Part shown: positions 9,802 through 22,800 of the stretch, piece after piece | Position numbering within the stretch: the first letter of the stretch is position 1 | Layout of the letters: each line of letters opens with the position of its first letter | Assembly: GCA_003439945.1 (NCBI GenBank) | Contig: QVRM01001244.1 | Location: 248,001-312,000, forward strand | Length of the DNA stretch: 64,000 nt | Direction of reading: 5' to 3' | Source of the DNA: Dermanyssus gallinae | Lineage: Eukaryota; Arthropoda; Arachnida; Mesostigmata; Dermanyssidae | The notes under the pieces: generated by a model | Databases searched by the model: none | What the model was told of the DNA's origin: nothing | The model's input: only the letters and a program-made list of their open reading frames with translations | Program-made: the position numbers and the translations under genes

Positions 9802-11999
9802 TATGTGATTACATTCAAATGATTCTAATCAAAACGAGTTTTTCCTTTGAAATTATAGTTTATATCAAATACATTGGAATTCAAATGGATACAACCGTGC
9901 TATGGGATCTGTTGTATGATGATGCTGTGCGTGAACAGCTTGCTAGCGTTAGAGAGAAAAATGCTCTTCTTACTTAATGTGGGGACGTGTTCGGATAGAC
10001 ATGGGGATAGTTCTGCTCGAAGCTCAGATCCCCTCTGAAGCTTGCAGGATGGTCGCGATGTTTAAGGTACATCTGGCATACGTCAAACGGGTCTGGTTGA
10101 GTCCTGTCGATGGCCTTAGGCTGGACGAGGTCTTTATGTTCTATCTTTACAGACTACAGAGCGAACGTTTGCTAAACACGTAAATATTATAAATTCGAGG
10201 CTGGAGGGACAGACGGGTGTGACGAAAAATAATCTGCGTGGTTGGTTTTGTATCACCCATATGCTTATAGCCTATACAGGCACAGTAATTTCAACAGTAG
10301 CTTCTCCACGGTATTGCTGAGCCTGTGACAGGTGTCTACAAGAATACGGAGAACTCGGTCTAGTCTTGAATGCAACTGCAGTCAAAGCACTAAATGATAA
10401 TGCAAACATTAAAGGGATCAATAGAGAATCAGTGTTAATCCTGTAAAGGCTTATCCGAAATAGCAAGTCGCAGTAGCGAGCAAAATCGAGTATTCCGCAT
10501 GCGAGATAATCATGCAGTTAACGATCTACTGTAGTCGACCGGATAGAAAAGCATGTGGTTATCCTCCTGGGAACGTTTTTCCGCTGTCCGTCATTCTACT
10601 TATATATATATATACAAGATGCGTTTCTATAATAGTGTTAGTACTATTTAGATATAAAGCAAGCGAAAGCATTTACCTTAACTGTTTTACTTTTACTCGA
10701 ATGCGTGGTTATGAATCTACTTTTCAACTTATTTTCCACCGCTATTAGTGCTCATCATATCGTACCACCAGCTTCTGGATTTCATATTCATGGAACTTTG
10801 CCGACTGCTTTTTGAAATAGGCAAACAAGATGTTTTGCTTGTCGATTTTTTTAACACCGTGAGCAAGCACAACCAATGCTGCATGCACCAATACTAAGAG
10901 ATCATGAATAAATCACATCGTAGAAACATAGGCGAACAGGGCCGCCTCTTGCGAGCGACTAAAGCCGAAATCCTTCTGGGTGCTCTTTAGCAGAGACATA
11001 ACGTGCTTACTGCTCGAGACTGTACAGATTGTGGTTTTTGGCTCCACTGAGGTATTTCAACATACTTAACGACATAACATCCAATACGAATAAAGGGTAA
11101 TTGATTGCTGTAATTCTCTGGATTGCGCGTGCGTGCGCCCTGCCAAACTGCGTGGCAGAGATACGTCGTGTTCGAATTTAATCTTTTTGGTGACACCATC
11201 CGTAACTCTAACCTTTGTACGTAACTCTTACTGACGTGGATTCATTGGCGAGGAGTGTATACGTCATTAAAATGCTCGAGCAGTGCTCTTTCTGTGAAAG
11301 CGCTGCGGATATAGGTTATAACGCGTCTCTATAATATTTGTGTGCTAAACGGATTTGGTTGGTGTAGTACAGCCCAGTAAACGGAAACGCACAAATACAC
11401 TTGGCCACATCAAAAGCTGCTCTTGGGTATGTTCATACACATACATATGCGTTTGCTTCATTAGGTATTTACAATCTCTGCGATAAATTATAGATATGTT
11501 TTATTTCTGACAGTAGAATTATTATTTTGATTTCGATCTCACTTCCACTTATCTAGATAGATAGATAGATAGGTTTTATTATTCTCATGAGTGGTTTACA
11601 TTTGTACAGAGGTTCACAGCTCCTCAAAGTCATCAAAGGCTAGTATCTCTAGACATTTATGAGGCAGTGGATTCTCATTTATGAGGCAGTGGATGGGCTG
11701 GTGCGTTGTCGTGGTGGAGGAACCATCGTCTAGAAACATCGCTTTGGAGTGCTTACTGGTGACCGCAGTGAAAAACGTTTAGCAGGCATGCTGTAGTATC
11801 GTTTATAATCGCTTATTACTGTGCCACTACCATCACTTTCAATTCGATCATCGTCAATTTTTTTCCTGGAAAAGAAAATTGCTGATCCGCACTTCATTTT
11901 TGTGCGCGGTGGAGTCTGTCTTGTCTCCAGCGAATATATTTTGGAGTAGGGTTACATACCGTTACGTACTATTGCTGCGAGTCGGGAAAGGGAAGTGTG
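9802..11999. other. non-coding, no gene seen
   Basis: AT-richer sequence with only short random frames and a few simple repeats, such as (TAGA)n at 11556-11572. No transposon or RNA gene was recognised. Confidence 0.5.
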
Positions 12000-12659
12000 C
12001 TACTTTTCATATAGAGCAGTATGGGATTCGACCCAGCGTATGGATGTTACGCCGCTGAGACTCATACCCACTAAACGCAGCTTCCCCTTAGGTTTTACTC
12101 TCTGATGGCCCAGATCTCCATAGAACAGCACTATGGGCCAAACGTCTCCAACGCATGAAAACTGCGAGATCTGGGACCTGATTAGAGGGCCAAAAAACGA
12201 CAACAAAGAAAAATCGTCGAATTTCACTAAAAATGTTAGAGTTAGAAAGACCCGCACCTCCTTTTCATCTTGTGACAAGTCACTTGAGGTTGTTCTGGAG
12301 CAGAGTGCATACGAACGGGACCATGTGTTCTCTTTGATTTGTAGTTTTCTACTAGACATGTTTACGGCAAAGGTATTTTTGACACTTTTGAATTGATGTA
12401 CTGTTTTTTTAGGTTTGCACATCGTTAAATTACAGCACGAGACTGTAGGTTTGATTAATTTTGTGCGAAGTTCTATATGACCTCCAAAAATGATAGTTGG
12501 CAAACTAAGAACGATTCCGTGGGAGATAGTAGGCGATAAGAAGCAGCTTATAAGCAGGGTGTATACGCGTGGTAATGCTATGTGTGATTTCCGACTTTCG
12601 GTAAGCCCCATAATAGTCTTTTGAAATACTGTTGGACTAGATAGGCGCAGGACTGGCAT
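12000..12659 (-). CDS. unrecognised single-exon ORF (219 aa)
   Basis: This is the longest uninterrupted frame in the window, from ATG at 12659 to a stop at 12000. The product is hydrophobic in patches, with a possible membrane-like stretch near residues 33-58 and another near 140-160. It shows no family motif I recognise. The plus strand is also open for 87 codons over part of it, which weakens the case for coding. It may be a chance frame, an old transposon ORF or a lineage-specific gene. Confidence 0.25.
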   Translation of the reverse strand: MPVLRLSSPTVFQKTIMGLTESRKSHIALPRVYTLLISCFLSPTISHGIVLSLPTIIFGGHIELRTKLIKPTVSCCNLTMCKPKKTVHQFKSVKNTFAVNMSSRKLQIKENTWSRSYALCSRTTSSDLSQDEKEVRVFLTLTFLVKFDDFSLLSFFGPLIRSQISQFSCVGDVWPIVLFYGDLGHQRVKPKGKLRLVGMSLSGVTSIRWVESHTALYEK

Positions 12660-13479
12660 CGATGACCTATCTTAATGAGCTGGGTCTTAGTAGGACCTGT
12701 TTACTGACTAGCGCTCTCTCTGGCTACGACGGTGAGGACGATGATGGTGATTATTATAATGACATGTTAGTTCGATTTTGGTCTTTGTATGGGAGTATGA
12801 AATAACCAGTTAGCCAATGTCAAAAACATGTTAAGCATGTACTACTACATGCATAAATCGTCAAAAGGATGTCAAAACGGCAAAAAGATGCAGACTGGCG
12901 TCATTAGGACTAGGATGAGGTTTGATGCTCGCTCGCTTATCAAAACCACCTTTGATAGTTGGCGTCGATACTTATCGATGCCACTTGGTAGACGTTAGAG
13001 TGTTACGTAGTCGACTAATCAATGCTTGCGTGACAATTGGTTGCGGAAGCTCTAAACGGCATGGTGAACGGCATTTGCATTTCATTATTGGCAAACAGTG
13101 GTCTCCAACTCTAAAGGGAAAACCGCCACTGAAACACTGTTCATAATCTTCATCAGGTCGTCGTGTTTCATTTTAACCCATGGGGTCCGCAATTCAGTGG
13201 CGCCTCAGAGTTCAAGACACGAACACACATTTTAAGTGCGTTTTTTGTTGACACGCCGTGAAACTAGAAACAGTATCAGTTAATTATGGACGGAATTATG
13301 AATGAATATAATTAATTGTATGGACGTCTCTGAACGTTGTCCGACATCGTGGTAAGTAGCTCTAACTTGGTGATTGCTTTCAGTGTGCCTTCGCGAAATA
13401 GGACTTTGCATCGATGGCACCCGAACGAAGAGTGTCACTTCCTTGAAGTCGTTGTCGAGTTGTCCAACATCGATTATTA

Positions 13480-13851
13480 ACTAGCACTAGACCAGAGTGT
13501 GACACCGCCCGGCGTGGTGGCAACGTGTTCCACCGCAATGTGCTCGGTTCGACGCTAACGAGGAGAGGTCATCATCCATCGCGCGTGACGAATGACGAAC
13601 CACACAGGCCGACCGACCGACCGACGATTCACATGAGTTTAGCGCGGCCGTTTTTCGCGGCCTAGCAACCCATATGCGACCCGCAGCTTCGTATGGCGTT
13701 CGCAGACGCAACGAGTGTCCTCTGATCTGACCGATTCTGCGGATGTCTGCGGCGAGTCTCGTGGAACGCCCTAGTTGCTAAAGGCGCCCACCCCACGCCA
13801 GGCCAACGACGCGTCTAGGGGTGGCCAAAGTCGAACGCACAGTAGGACAAA
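13480..13851 (+). promoter_or_regulatory. GC/CpG-rich region upstream of TMEM62 start
   Basis: The stretch is visibly richer in CpG than its neighbours, includes a (GACC)n tetranucleotide run near 13610-13625, and leads directly into the first coding exon. It is the natural place for the promoter or 5' untranslated region. No TATA box or initiator could be assigned. Confidence 0.4.
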
Positions 13852-14247
13852 ATGTTGGTCGGCGAGCGGGCCTGTGGCCGTGTTGTCGTGCTCCTCTGCG
13901 GTCTGTTCGCGCTTGGCCTGCTCGTCGTCACGAGCGGAGGCGGGGGCGGTGGTGGAGGCGGAGGCCGATCACTTGGCCTCGGAGAAAGCGACACAGTTAC
14001 AACTACGGCGACCCTCTCCGCCACTGGAAACAGCGGACATGTGCCGAGGGACCCGGCCATCGGCGCACCGGCTGTGGCGATCAAGGGCCTCAAACGGGCC
14101 GTTCGAAACGACATCGGCCGGCCAGCGTTCGAATCGAATCGGAACAACAGGAAAAGCGGAGGAGGAGGAGGAGGAGAACAGCGACCTCAACACAAGCCTG
14201 ACGTGTTTCCCGACGATCATTATCGAAGACTCGTGCACTTCGTTCAG
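13852..14247 (+). CDS. TMEM62 exon 1 (signal/anchor, Gly-rich segment)
   Basis: ATG at 13852 has A at -3. The frame encodes a basic start and a strongly hydrophobic stretch (about residues 9-27: 'RVVVLLCGLFALGLLVVTS'), then ten consecutive Gly, a second six-Gly run near residue 103, and ends 'LVHFVQ' just before the phosphoesterase domain. Donor CAG|GTAAGG, phase 0. The Gly codons vary (ggc, ggg, ggt, gga), so the tract is not a pure slippage product. Intron 1 (2.1 kb) holds SINE A1, copies of repeats D and E and (AT)n runs. Confidence 0.85.
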
Positions 14248-17200
14248 GTAAGGGTCACAGGGCTCGATTGGTTTGGCTCTTCTTGGCCACCAATCATCAA
14301 TCGATTCCCTCGCTCGTCGCGCTCTGCTGTGACAACGCTATACGTTGTTTGAGCGTAACCTGGTGACAATCTCTACACCAACACGGTAGGCTGGCTGGCG
14401 GTTGACTGGCTGGCGTCGACTTCTCGTAACGAAGGCTGTAGTAACAGAAGTAATAATAGTTGTAGTAGTAGTAGTAGTAGTAGTGTCGAGCCCGGTGGCG
14501 TGGTGGCTTAAGTCTGCGCCTCCCAACCGGAGGAGACACATAGGTGCGCGGGTTCAAGCCCCACCGTTGTACATTTGTGTTTATGGAGGTCCGTCTATGA
14601 AGCAATGTGAAAAACAGTTCGGTGGACGTTAAATCTTGGCTGAGGGCCAGCCCGAAAACTTTACTTTAGTAGTAGTAGTAGTAGTAGTGACTTTCTTGAG
14701 GGTTTGAAGTAGCATTAAAGAATGGTTCCTAGCTCCTCGCCTCTTCCTGAGGCCATTTAGGTGTTAGGAGGTTTTTAGTGGGTATTATGCCAACAACATC
14801 GGCATCGAGTCCCACACTACCCGCTCTGGGTGTGCGTAAAAGCATTTTTCCCCTCACCAAAAATAGTAGTGACTTTATGGCGCAGTTCGAGGAAAAGCGT
14901 TTCGTTCGTATCACAATCATAACAGCAGCAGTGCGAAAAATTGACATCATGGCTGGGCACTGTTGCCCCCACTACTTCTATGTTGTTTTTCTTTTTTGTA
15001 GAGGTAACTTGTAAAATGCATTATGCACATCCAGGCGTCGTTGTTAAAGTCCCGGTAGTGTGGGACTCGCACCCACTAAAATCCGGTCGTCCTCATTACC
15101 CCTTGTCGGGGGGTGGCCGCAGTACTGTCTTCTCGAGATTACTTCACCTGGCCGCTCTTCTTGCAATTTAGGCTGCTCGGTTTTGTGCGCCCACTACTTC
15201 TATGGGACCGCCGCTATACCTTCTAAGCTATTCTCAGTTTTGGATAAACGCATTTTGGTTTGGTTTTATAATAACTATTATCATAGCATGTTTACGTTGA
15301 AACGTATTAATTTGGAAAAGTAATTCAGATATCATATATTCATTGATGTTTGCGGTCGTTAGTATACCGTCAATATATTTAGCAAGCTTGTCGCCAATCA
15401 CTATTTATATATATATATATATATATATGCACACATATATAGTTTATGAAATCAGGTTTTTAAATGTGTAGTATGTGATCATGACGCTAAATAGAGTTAA
15501 CTGTTTTCGAGGAAGGGCAGCATTTATTTTTTATAATGAATTCGAAACCATGGTGCTCATTTATACTTACATTTTCGATTTAACCTTTCGAGCTAAGATG
15601 CATACCCCGCGCTTCAGCCACATTTATTAATTTGGTAATATAATATAGTAGGATTTGAAGCGCTAACTCGTGTCTTCAGCCACATTTAATAATTAGCTTG
15701 AACTGACTTAACTCCGAGTGTATATCACCGCTTCTTGACGAGTTCATTAAATTAATGATTAGGAGCGTCTGGAATAATTAGTGATTGTATTTGCCTACCG
15801 GTCGTTAAGTATCTTAGTTTGCCTTTAGATTTTCGGTGTTCCTACTATCTTTTAAATTTATACTCTGTTGTCTAGCGGGCACGGCCGGAAGGGCACTTCA
15901 AATATCGCACTTAAAAACGTTTTTGATGAATGGAAGGGTGACAATTGACGTTTGACCGCGGGAGGCGCGATGGGGAACATATGGAAGACTCAATACAAAC
16001 TAATAAAATAACTTAATTTTTGCTAATTCTCTTCTAAACGACTATGCTGTTTAGTTTCTGTATAGGAAGACTGGTTTCGCAATTGCACATTTTGTGCTCC
16101 TATGTCGGGCGAATACACTGTGTCACAAATTTTAGCAATAAAACTCTCACTCCGAAACAAGACTTCTTAGAGATAATATTCCATTGAAAAATAATTTCCT
16201 TCCACGAGCTCTACAATTCCTATTATTGATTCTCAGAAGTTCTCAGAAACTCCATATATATATATATATATATATATATAGTGTCGGAGTTGTAACCTTC
16301 TATAGCCTCGTATGCATGTATACAGAAGAAAAAAAAGCTTTGATTACAGATGCTGCGATTTATTTTCTTGTAAATGCTGTCATACGTAACATATAGGTAA
16401 CGGACGTACACGTCTCAATGTACGGCGCGCCTGAACGGATATCAGACTTTGGACACTTCATAAATGACACTCTACTTAAGATTATTAAGCCGCCCGTTGT
16501 CATTTTGTCAGGTGAGTGTATAGTATGTCTCTTAAAGCTTAGAATATATATATATATATAATGTGCCTCTCTGCTTATGCCTTGATAGTAACCTTAATAA
16601 CACTTGCTACTTTACGGTAGCTGAGTACCAACATAATACTGAAGATGTTTAATGCTTTAGGTGCATTTTAGTATGGAATAAGATCTACCTTAGTCTTGTC
16701 TCAACAAGCGTTGGCCGTTGTATTTTTCTAAAATAATTCTACTTTTACTGGATGGACTTTGATGTGCTTGTAATTAACACCAATAATACGATTGCTGTAA
16801 TACAGATAGCTCAAACAAATCAAGATAATATTTCTAGACTTCTAGATTTTGGTCGTATCTTAAAGAAGTTAACGAAATTAATAGTGTAAACTAAAAGCTG
16901 TTAGTTTACACTACCTCGTACACTAAGTAGTCCACTCAAATTCTACTTTGGTAATTGAAACTGGAAAGTGGAGAATAAATTGTTCCATGTACCTGTTCCT
17001 AGTTTAAGGATCGAAAAAAAGTAAAACAAATATTAGAATAAATAACCATACTCATATACATTTCCAGGTGATATTGTTGACTCTCTGGGCCCGACATATA
17101 TGACGTCGGATCAAAATCTTCCTGAGTGGATCACCTATAGGAAGATACTAGATGATGCGAAGGTTACGGAAAAGCTACAGTGGCTGGACATTCGGGGAAA

Positions 17201-19798
17201 TCATGGTTAGTTCTAGCCTCAGCTAGCAATCGCAATCAATATTCCTATTCCCGAGACTCCCAATCTCAAGTTCTTTCCGATGCCTCTTCATCGCTCTGGT
17301 AACTTGCTGTAAAATTTGCTGACGAATTAAATAGTCCCCAGACTGATCCCTGGCGTCACAGCTGTTTTGCTGTTATTGGGCGCTGGTCACTTCTGAACTC
17401 GTGCTGTAAGGATGTATAATATTGGGTGTTTCCTAGATTTAAAAAGGCTTAAAATTTGAAGGCTGGAGTTCACCATACCAAAGAGCAGTTTTCTAAAACA
17501 GTACAGTAGGATGTAACAGCAAATTGTCCACTGTTATACAATTTTAAAGGTTTGTTCATGGCTCCTATGGCATCTAAGTAGTAAACATACACTTATCACA
17601 TTTACATAACAAAACGCCCAAGGTTTGCTATGTGCTAGATAAGTCGATGTAAGTGACATAAGTGCAACTATTCCGTAGACTCTGTTGCGACGTAAGGTCG
17701 AACGTGGACTGGACTGCTAGCATATTTGCGAAGTCTCATGTAATCCACTTTTGGCAGATTGCAGGCGCACTGCACTGCACACTAATGCTCATATATAATT
17801 TACGTAAAAGCACTTACTAGCGTTGTAGAACTTTCTGTTTGTTGCACGTATGGCTATGGCGTTTGAACAGACAATCTGAATCTGGCTTCGGTGTCATCAA
17901 ACCATAACCTGTATCGGACGTATAGTGAAAGGGGTCGTCGGCACGAGCATTCGTACCACTACGTGTACGAGCATGGCGACGAACGGATCGCGTTTGTTGG
18001 AATCGACACTTGCATGGATCCAGGTAAGGAGTGCCGACTCGTAAGAAGCTGTCGCGAGGCCTGTGGCGTAATGGGTGCATTCGCTTGCGCCGCGCAACCG
18101 AAGGAGACAGACACATAGGTGCGTGGGTTCGAGCCCCATCTTTCCCCATTGCCCCACATTTGTATTTGCGGGGATCCGTCTATGAAGCAATGCGAAAAGC
18201 AGTCCCGTGGACGTTTAATCCTGGCTAAGCCCGAAAAATTTAAGGCAAGAAATGCAAACGTCTGCCTTTATCGCTGAGAAGGTTTAAGTTACCTTTGAGT
18301 TTTTGTTGCAACGTGTCCTTGTCCTCAAGCGAGAGTAAGGAGAATAGCACCTGCGGGAGTGACTATGATTATCTTTCCAGCGTTGTTGCCTGCGGCGCGC
18401 GATATATATATATATATATATATATATAACTGTTATGGTGAAACCGTTCATTTTAGTGTCATGCAAGCAGTGTACGTTTTACTATTTAGCTTATTACTCT
18501 ATTGCCAAGTAAGTTATAAGTAATTAATTGCTGATTTAAGCAGACTGCTACAACTACTACCCTCCTTTCGGGGCTGACTCTCAGCCAAGATTTAACGTCC
18601 ATGGGACTGCTCTTCGCATTGCTTCATAGACGGACTCCCATAAATACAAATGTGCAACGGTGGGGCTCGAACCCGCGCACCTATGTGTCCGTCTCCTCCG
18701 GTCGCGAGGCGCAGACGCATGCCGCCACGCCACCAGGGCTCGACACAACTACTACCCTGCGCGGATTATTAAGCTACCCCGCCCGGTGGGCGGAGTGTGG
18801 AACTCACTGTCTGTGAGTTCCGCACTCGCAATTCCAAAACCTTCTCAATGTAAAAAAAACAACTTACGTCGTAATTCCTACGTCGTCGCTACTGGCGCTG
18901 CATGTGTGACTGTTCTCACATAATTTTGCTTGCATTCTGAACGTGTGCCTTTACGCAGGTTCTCGGCGTCCATTTAATTTCTTTGGACAACTGACACCGT
19001 CGCGTTTCGAAGAGCTGGGCGGACTCAGGGAGCAGATGGGAGACGTAAACTACACCGTGTGGTTTGGACACCACCCTTCTGCCGTGGTTTTCGGTCGAAA
19101 CAGACAAGGACTTGGCATACGCGGCCTATTTGCGTAAGGATAACTCACTCTTAGAACACATTAGTGCCTCTCCTCTTTTTCCACTAGATTCGCCATTCTT
19201 GATCTTTGATACGGTGCGACGCAGAACCGAACTCAAAAGAGATTTTTGTGCGGTCCTTTTGCAATTGAATTTTTTGTTTAATAAAGCCAAACAAAAACGT
19301 GTTTTAGAACGAATATTTGTCAAAAGGACATCTAAAAGAAAGTCATTTAGTTATTATATTACATGTTCTATCAATACACTTCTTTAGTCCTGCATTACAG
19401 TACTGCGTAACTTGATTTTATTTCTCTATTCATCATAAGAAAATCACAATATGTACATAAAAATAAGGAGTTACCTTCGTTAAATACGTAATATATTGGG
19501 TAATTTGCTCTCTACTTAATAAGAGAGAGTAGGGCCTTAGCAGTATAGTAGGCATAACAGGATCTTCGCGTTAGCAGAAGCCTGAACGGCTTTGCTTCAT
19601 ATTTTTTAGTTTCTTGTCCCAGTTAATTATTATTTATTTAATACGGGAATATCATCGCCACGACATAACGTAGAGAATATCCCATCTGTTATTGAAAGTT
19701 AGCACTCTCTTCAGTTTCCGTCCTTCGTAGTGTGTCGCTATGAACATGTCGTATAGAATGAACGACAATAAGCTCTCACATAAGCGTAGATGGGCACA

Positions 19799-19852
<54 letters not shown>

Positions 19853-22800
19853 TTATTCCACCACCATATATATAGATGGCCAATCTTTTCGTTAATAAAT
19901 TGTGTAAAAAATTCCTAAATAAATGCGTGTAAAAACAGGAAAAAAATTGTGTAAATGTAAAACGGCTCCTGTTAATACTTTGATATAGCCAGGTCATTTC
20001 TTAGTTTTGTAAATATTTGACAGACATCTTTTATATAACGATGCTCTATTGTACTCAGCGGCAACGCATTTTCATTACTTAAGCGTATTATACAAGCCTG
20101 GTGTGGGTGAGGTAAGGGGGACATAGCCGATTTAATATTGGACGCGTTATACAACTGCTGTCGCAATGCCCTCTTTATAGGTTTGCCTAAACAGCCTAAA
20201 TAGGATTTCGGCGATTGGCTGGCAAGGAAGAGTTTGACAGACAAGTAGGATAAAATGTATGTATGCGACTGTAGTGCATAATTTCTCACCTTGTTAAGCC
20301 AAATTAGAATACAGTTTGACGTCGCGGTGTGTTCTAGCTCAATTACAGCTACTACAATAGAATTACAGATTATAAGTTGAAGACTTCGATCTGGCAGCGT
20401 TGAACATATCGTGTGGTTGTTTAATAATCTATCAGTAGATGATTAAGCAGCTTTGGAAACGAGGGAAAGTCATAAAAACAGCAACCGTAGTAAGCTATAA
20501 CCTATTGGTGACGCATGGTTTCAGCACGTGAAACTTAAATTGTAACCGAATTACTATTAGGTGGCTTTTTATGGTATTTTTAATGGTATCCCCTTCCCCC
20601 CTTGCAAAACCACAACCTTGATGCTTAACGGCGCTTGCTATTTTATTGTTTTCAGGCATTCCGGCCCATATCTTTGTGGGCACTACCACACAATCTTCAA
20701 TCTCGTCCCACGCATGTACACAATGCATGAAAATAATGCACTAGAGCTGGAGCTGGGGGACTTTAAGAAAAATCGAAAGGTTTCGAGTACTTTCGATCGA
20801 CCACGGACTACTTAATTTTGTTGATGTCACATTTAAGGTAAGTCTACTAGAAGCTGGAATATTTAGCGCACGCTAAAAAGGGCCTGCGCAAAACGGACAC
20901 GTTGTTAAAGTCACGGATGTAGTGTGGAATTCACAAGCTCACTAAAATCCAGTCCTCTTTACCCCTTGATTGGGGGGGCATAGTATTGTATTTTAGAGAC
21001 GAACATCACCTGGCTACTTTATCTTGCATTTCTAGCATACCGTCCACCGAAACAAACGATGCCAAACTTCTTATCATGAACCAGTGGGCGCGCCAGTTTT
21101 CTCGACCTCAATGATGTAGCCTCGTTCTGAATGTCCATAGCCTCATGTGGGAAGGCTTGCTTCCTCAGGCTTTGGAAAGCGCAGGCTGTTCTTTAGCCTG
21201 TTTCCTTTAGACTCTCGCTCGTCGGTTCTGCACGCGAGAGTTACGCTTACTGACTTCTGGCGCAAGGTCTCGATACTTCCTCAATCATGCTAGCGAGTCC
21301 TCGCCACCGGACTCTTGGGTAGCAGGGGGCCTAGTTGGGCAGCCGCTAGAGTCAGCCATCTCGGAGGGTGGGGATAGGGCTAAGAGTTTATGTGGTGGCG
21401 GGGTTGGAATAAGGAGAGGGCTCACCTGTAGGGTGCAAGACTCGATCCGAGTTCGCGCTCGAATATGCCCCTCCATCAATTAGCTAATATGCGAGTATTA
21501 CACGCACTTGCTCTTGATTCTGTCGTTTAAAAGCCGCCCCTTATCACAGAGCACTCACAAAGCACGTTCGCACGCGACGGAGATCAAGTTGAGGACCGAA
21601 GTTGCATATATGGAGGGAGACAATGCTGCTTGTTGTGGTGATGCCTCTTTAACTAATCAATGGCTTCCGTGAAATAAGAGCTAAACTGTAATAATGATGA
21701 GGCTGTAGCGGATTATTATTATTCTGTAAGAAGTCTGGTTGTTTCTAAGTGACCTGATAAGGCATACACAAGATACGATATGAATCGGCAAAGGGACAGG
21801 TTTCTAAGGCAAATGCTTTCACTGGTCATGCGGGGGGGGGGGTGCATTTATTGGAGTACAGTTCTGTTATGCTGCGTGGTTCACACAATGATACCTTACG
21901 CCTATGACGGTTAAGGAAGATGTTAATAATTATAATGAGTAGCGTGGTTCTACTTGCCAATCTAAAGTTTAATCGATTTGTTTGAATTGTGTTTATTTTT
22001 GTCATGTGCTGCTATAATTTCAGGAGTATCCTATTATTTTGGTCACGAATCCAAAGAACGCACTCTTTCATCTACCCGGCTATGAGCCTCTCGAACGGAT
22101 CGGCAATTCAAGCCACATTCGCGTTCTCGTCTTTTCCGATGAACCAATAATTGAGGTAAGTTTATAGTAAACACCCATTGTCAGTTCATTTATTAGCAAA
22201 CATTCATGTCTCTCTGGGGTGAAGACCGACTTTCTGAGACGATTTTGTAACTATGTGGATTTCCATAACAGTAGTAAGTCAAATGATTCGTCCCTCGGCT
22301 ACTTAACTTTTCATTGTACGTAAAGTAGCCTAGCTGTGACAAATTACAGAGGCTGGACACACGCGATCTGACTAATATGGCCCAAGGTTTTATGTTACTC
22401 AAACGTCAGCTCCACAAATAAATGTTGTGCTAAAGTTCATACCAATGAAAAAAAAACTGTTGTGAATGACATATTTATGTGGAGAGAGAGAGAGAGAAAA
22501 CAGTTATTTGCTAAGCAGATACATATTTTTAATAAAGAGTTATCAATGGTAATAGACGGAAAGTCTCCTCCGAAAAGTAAAAGCTTCCCACGTGTCTTAC
22601 GCAGACGGTTTAGTTATTATCGGAGAGTCGAAACAGCATCATCTATTCTGCCTGAATGAGACTGCGCGATGATGCCTCGCATGCAGTTGAAGGGTTGGAG
22701 GATACCATAAGGATAAATGGTCCCTGAACTGGTAAAAAAAATCGGGAGTAACACTGAGGCCCAAACTATATTTTACAAAGTACAATACGGAAAGGCGACT

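Noticed and set aside
13775..14251. alternative frames overlapping TMEM62 exon 1
   Set aside because: Several frames on both strands are open because of the GC-rich Gly-coding sequence. Only one gives a signal/anchor and joins exon 2 of the phosphoesterase domain.
14486..14580. tRNA gene
   Set aside because: A-box and B-box motifs are present, but the same sequence continues into a conserved non-tRNA body and occurs in three copies, so it is a tRNA-derived SINE head. The same holds at 18.1, 18.7, 50.5 and 7.4 kb.
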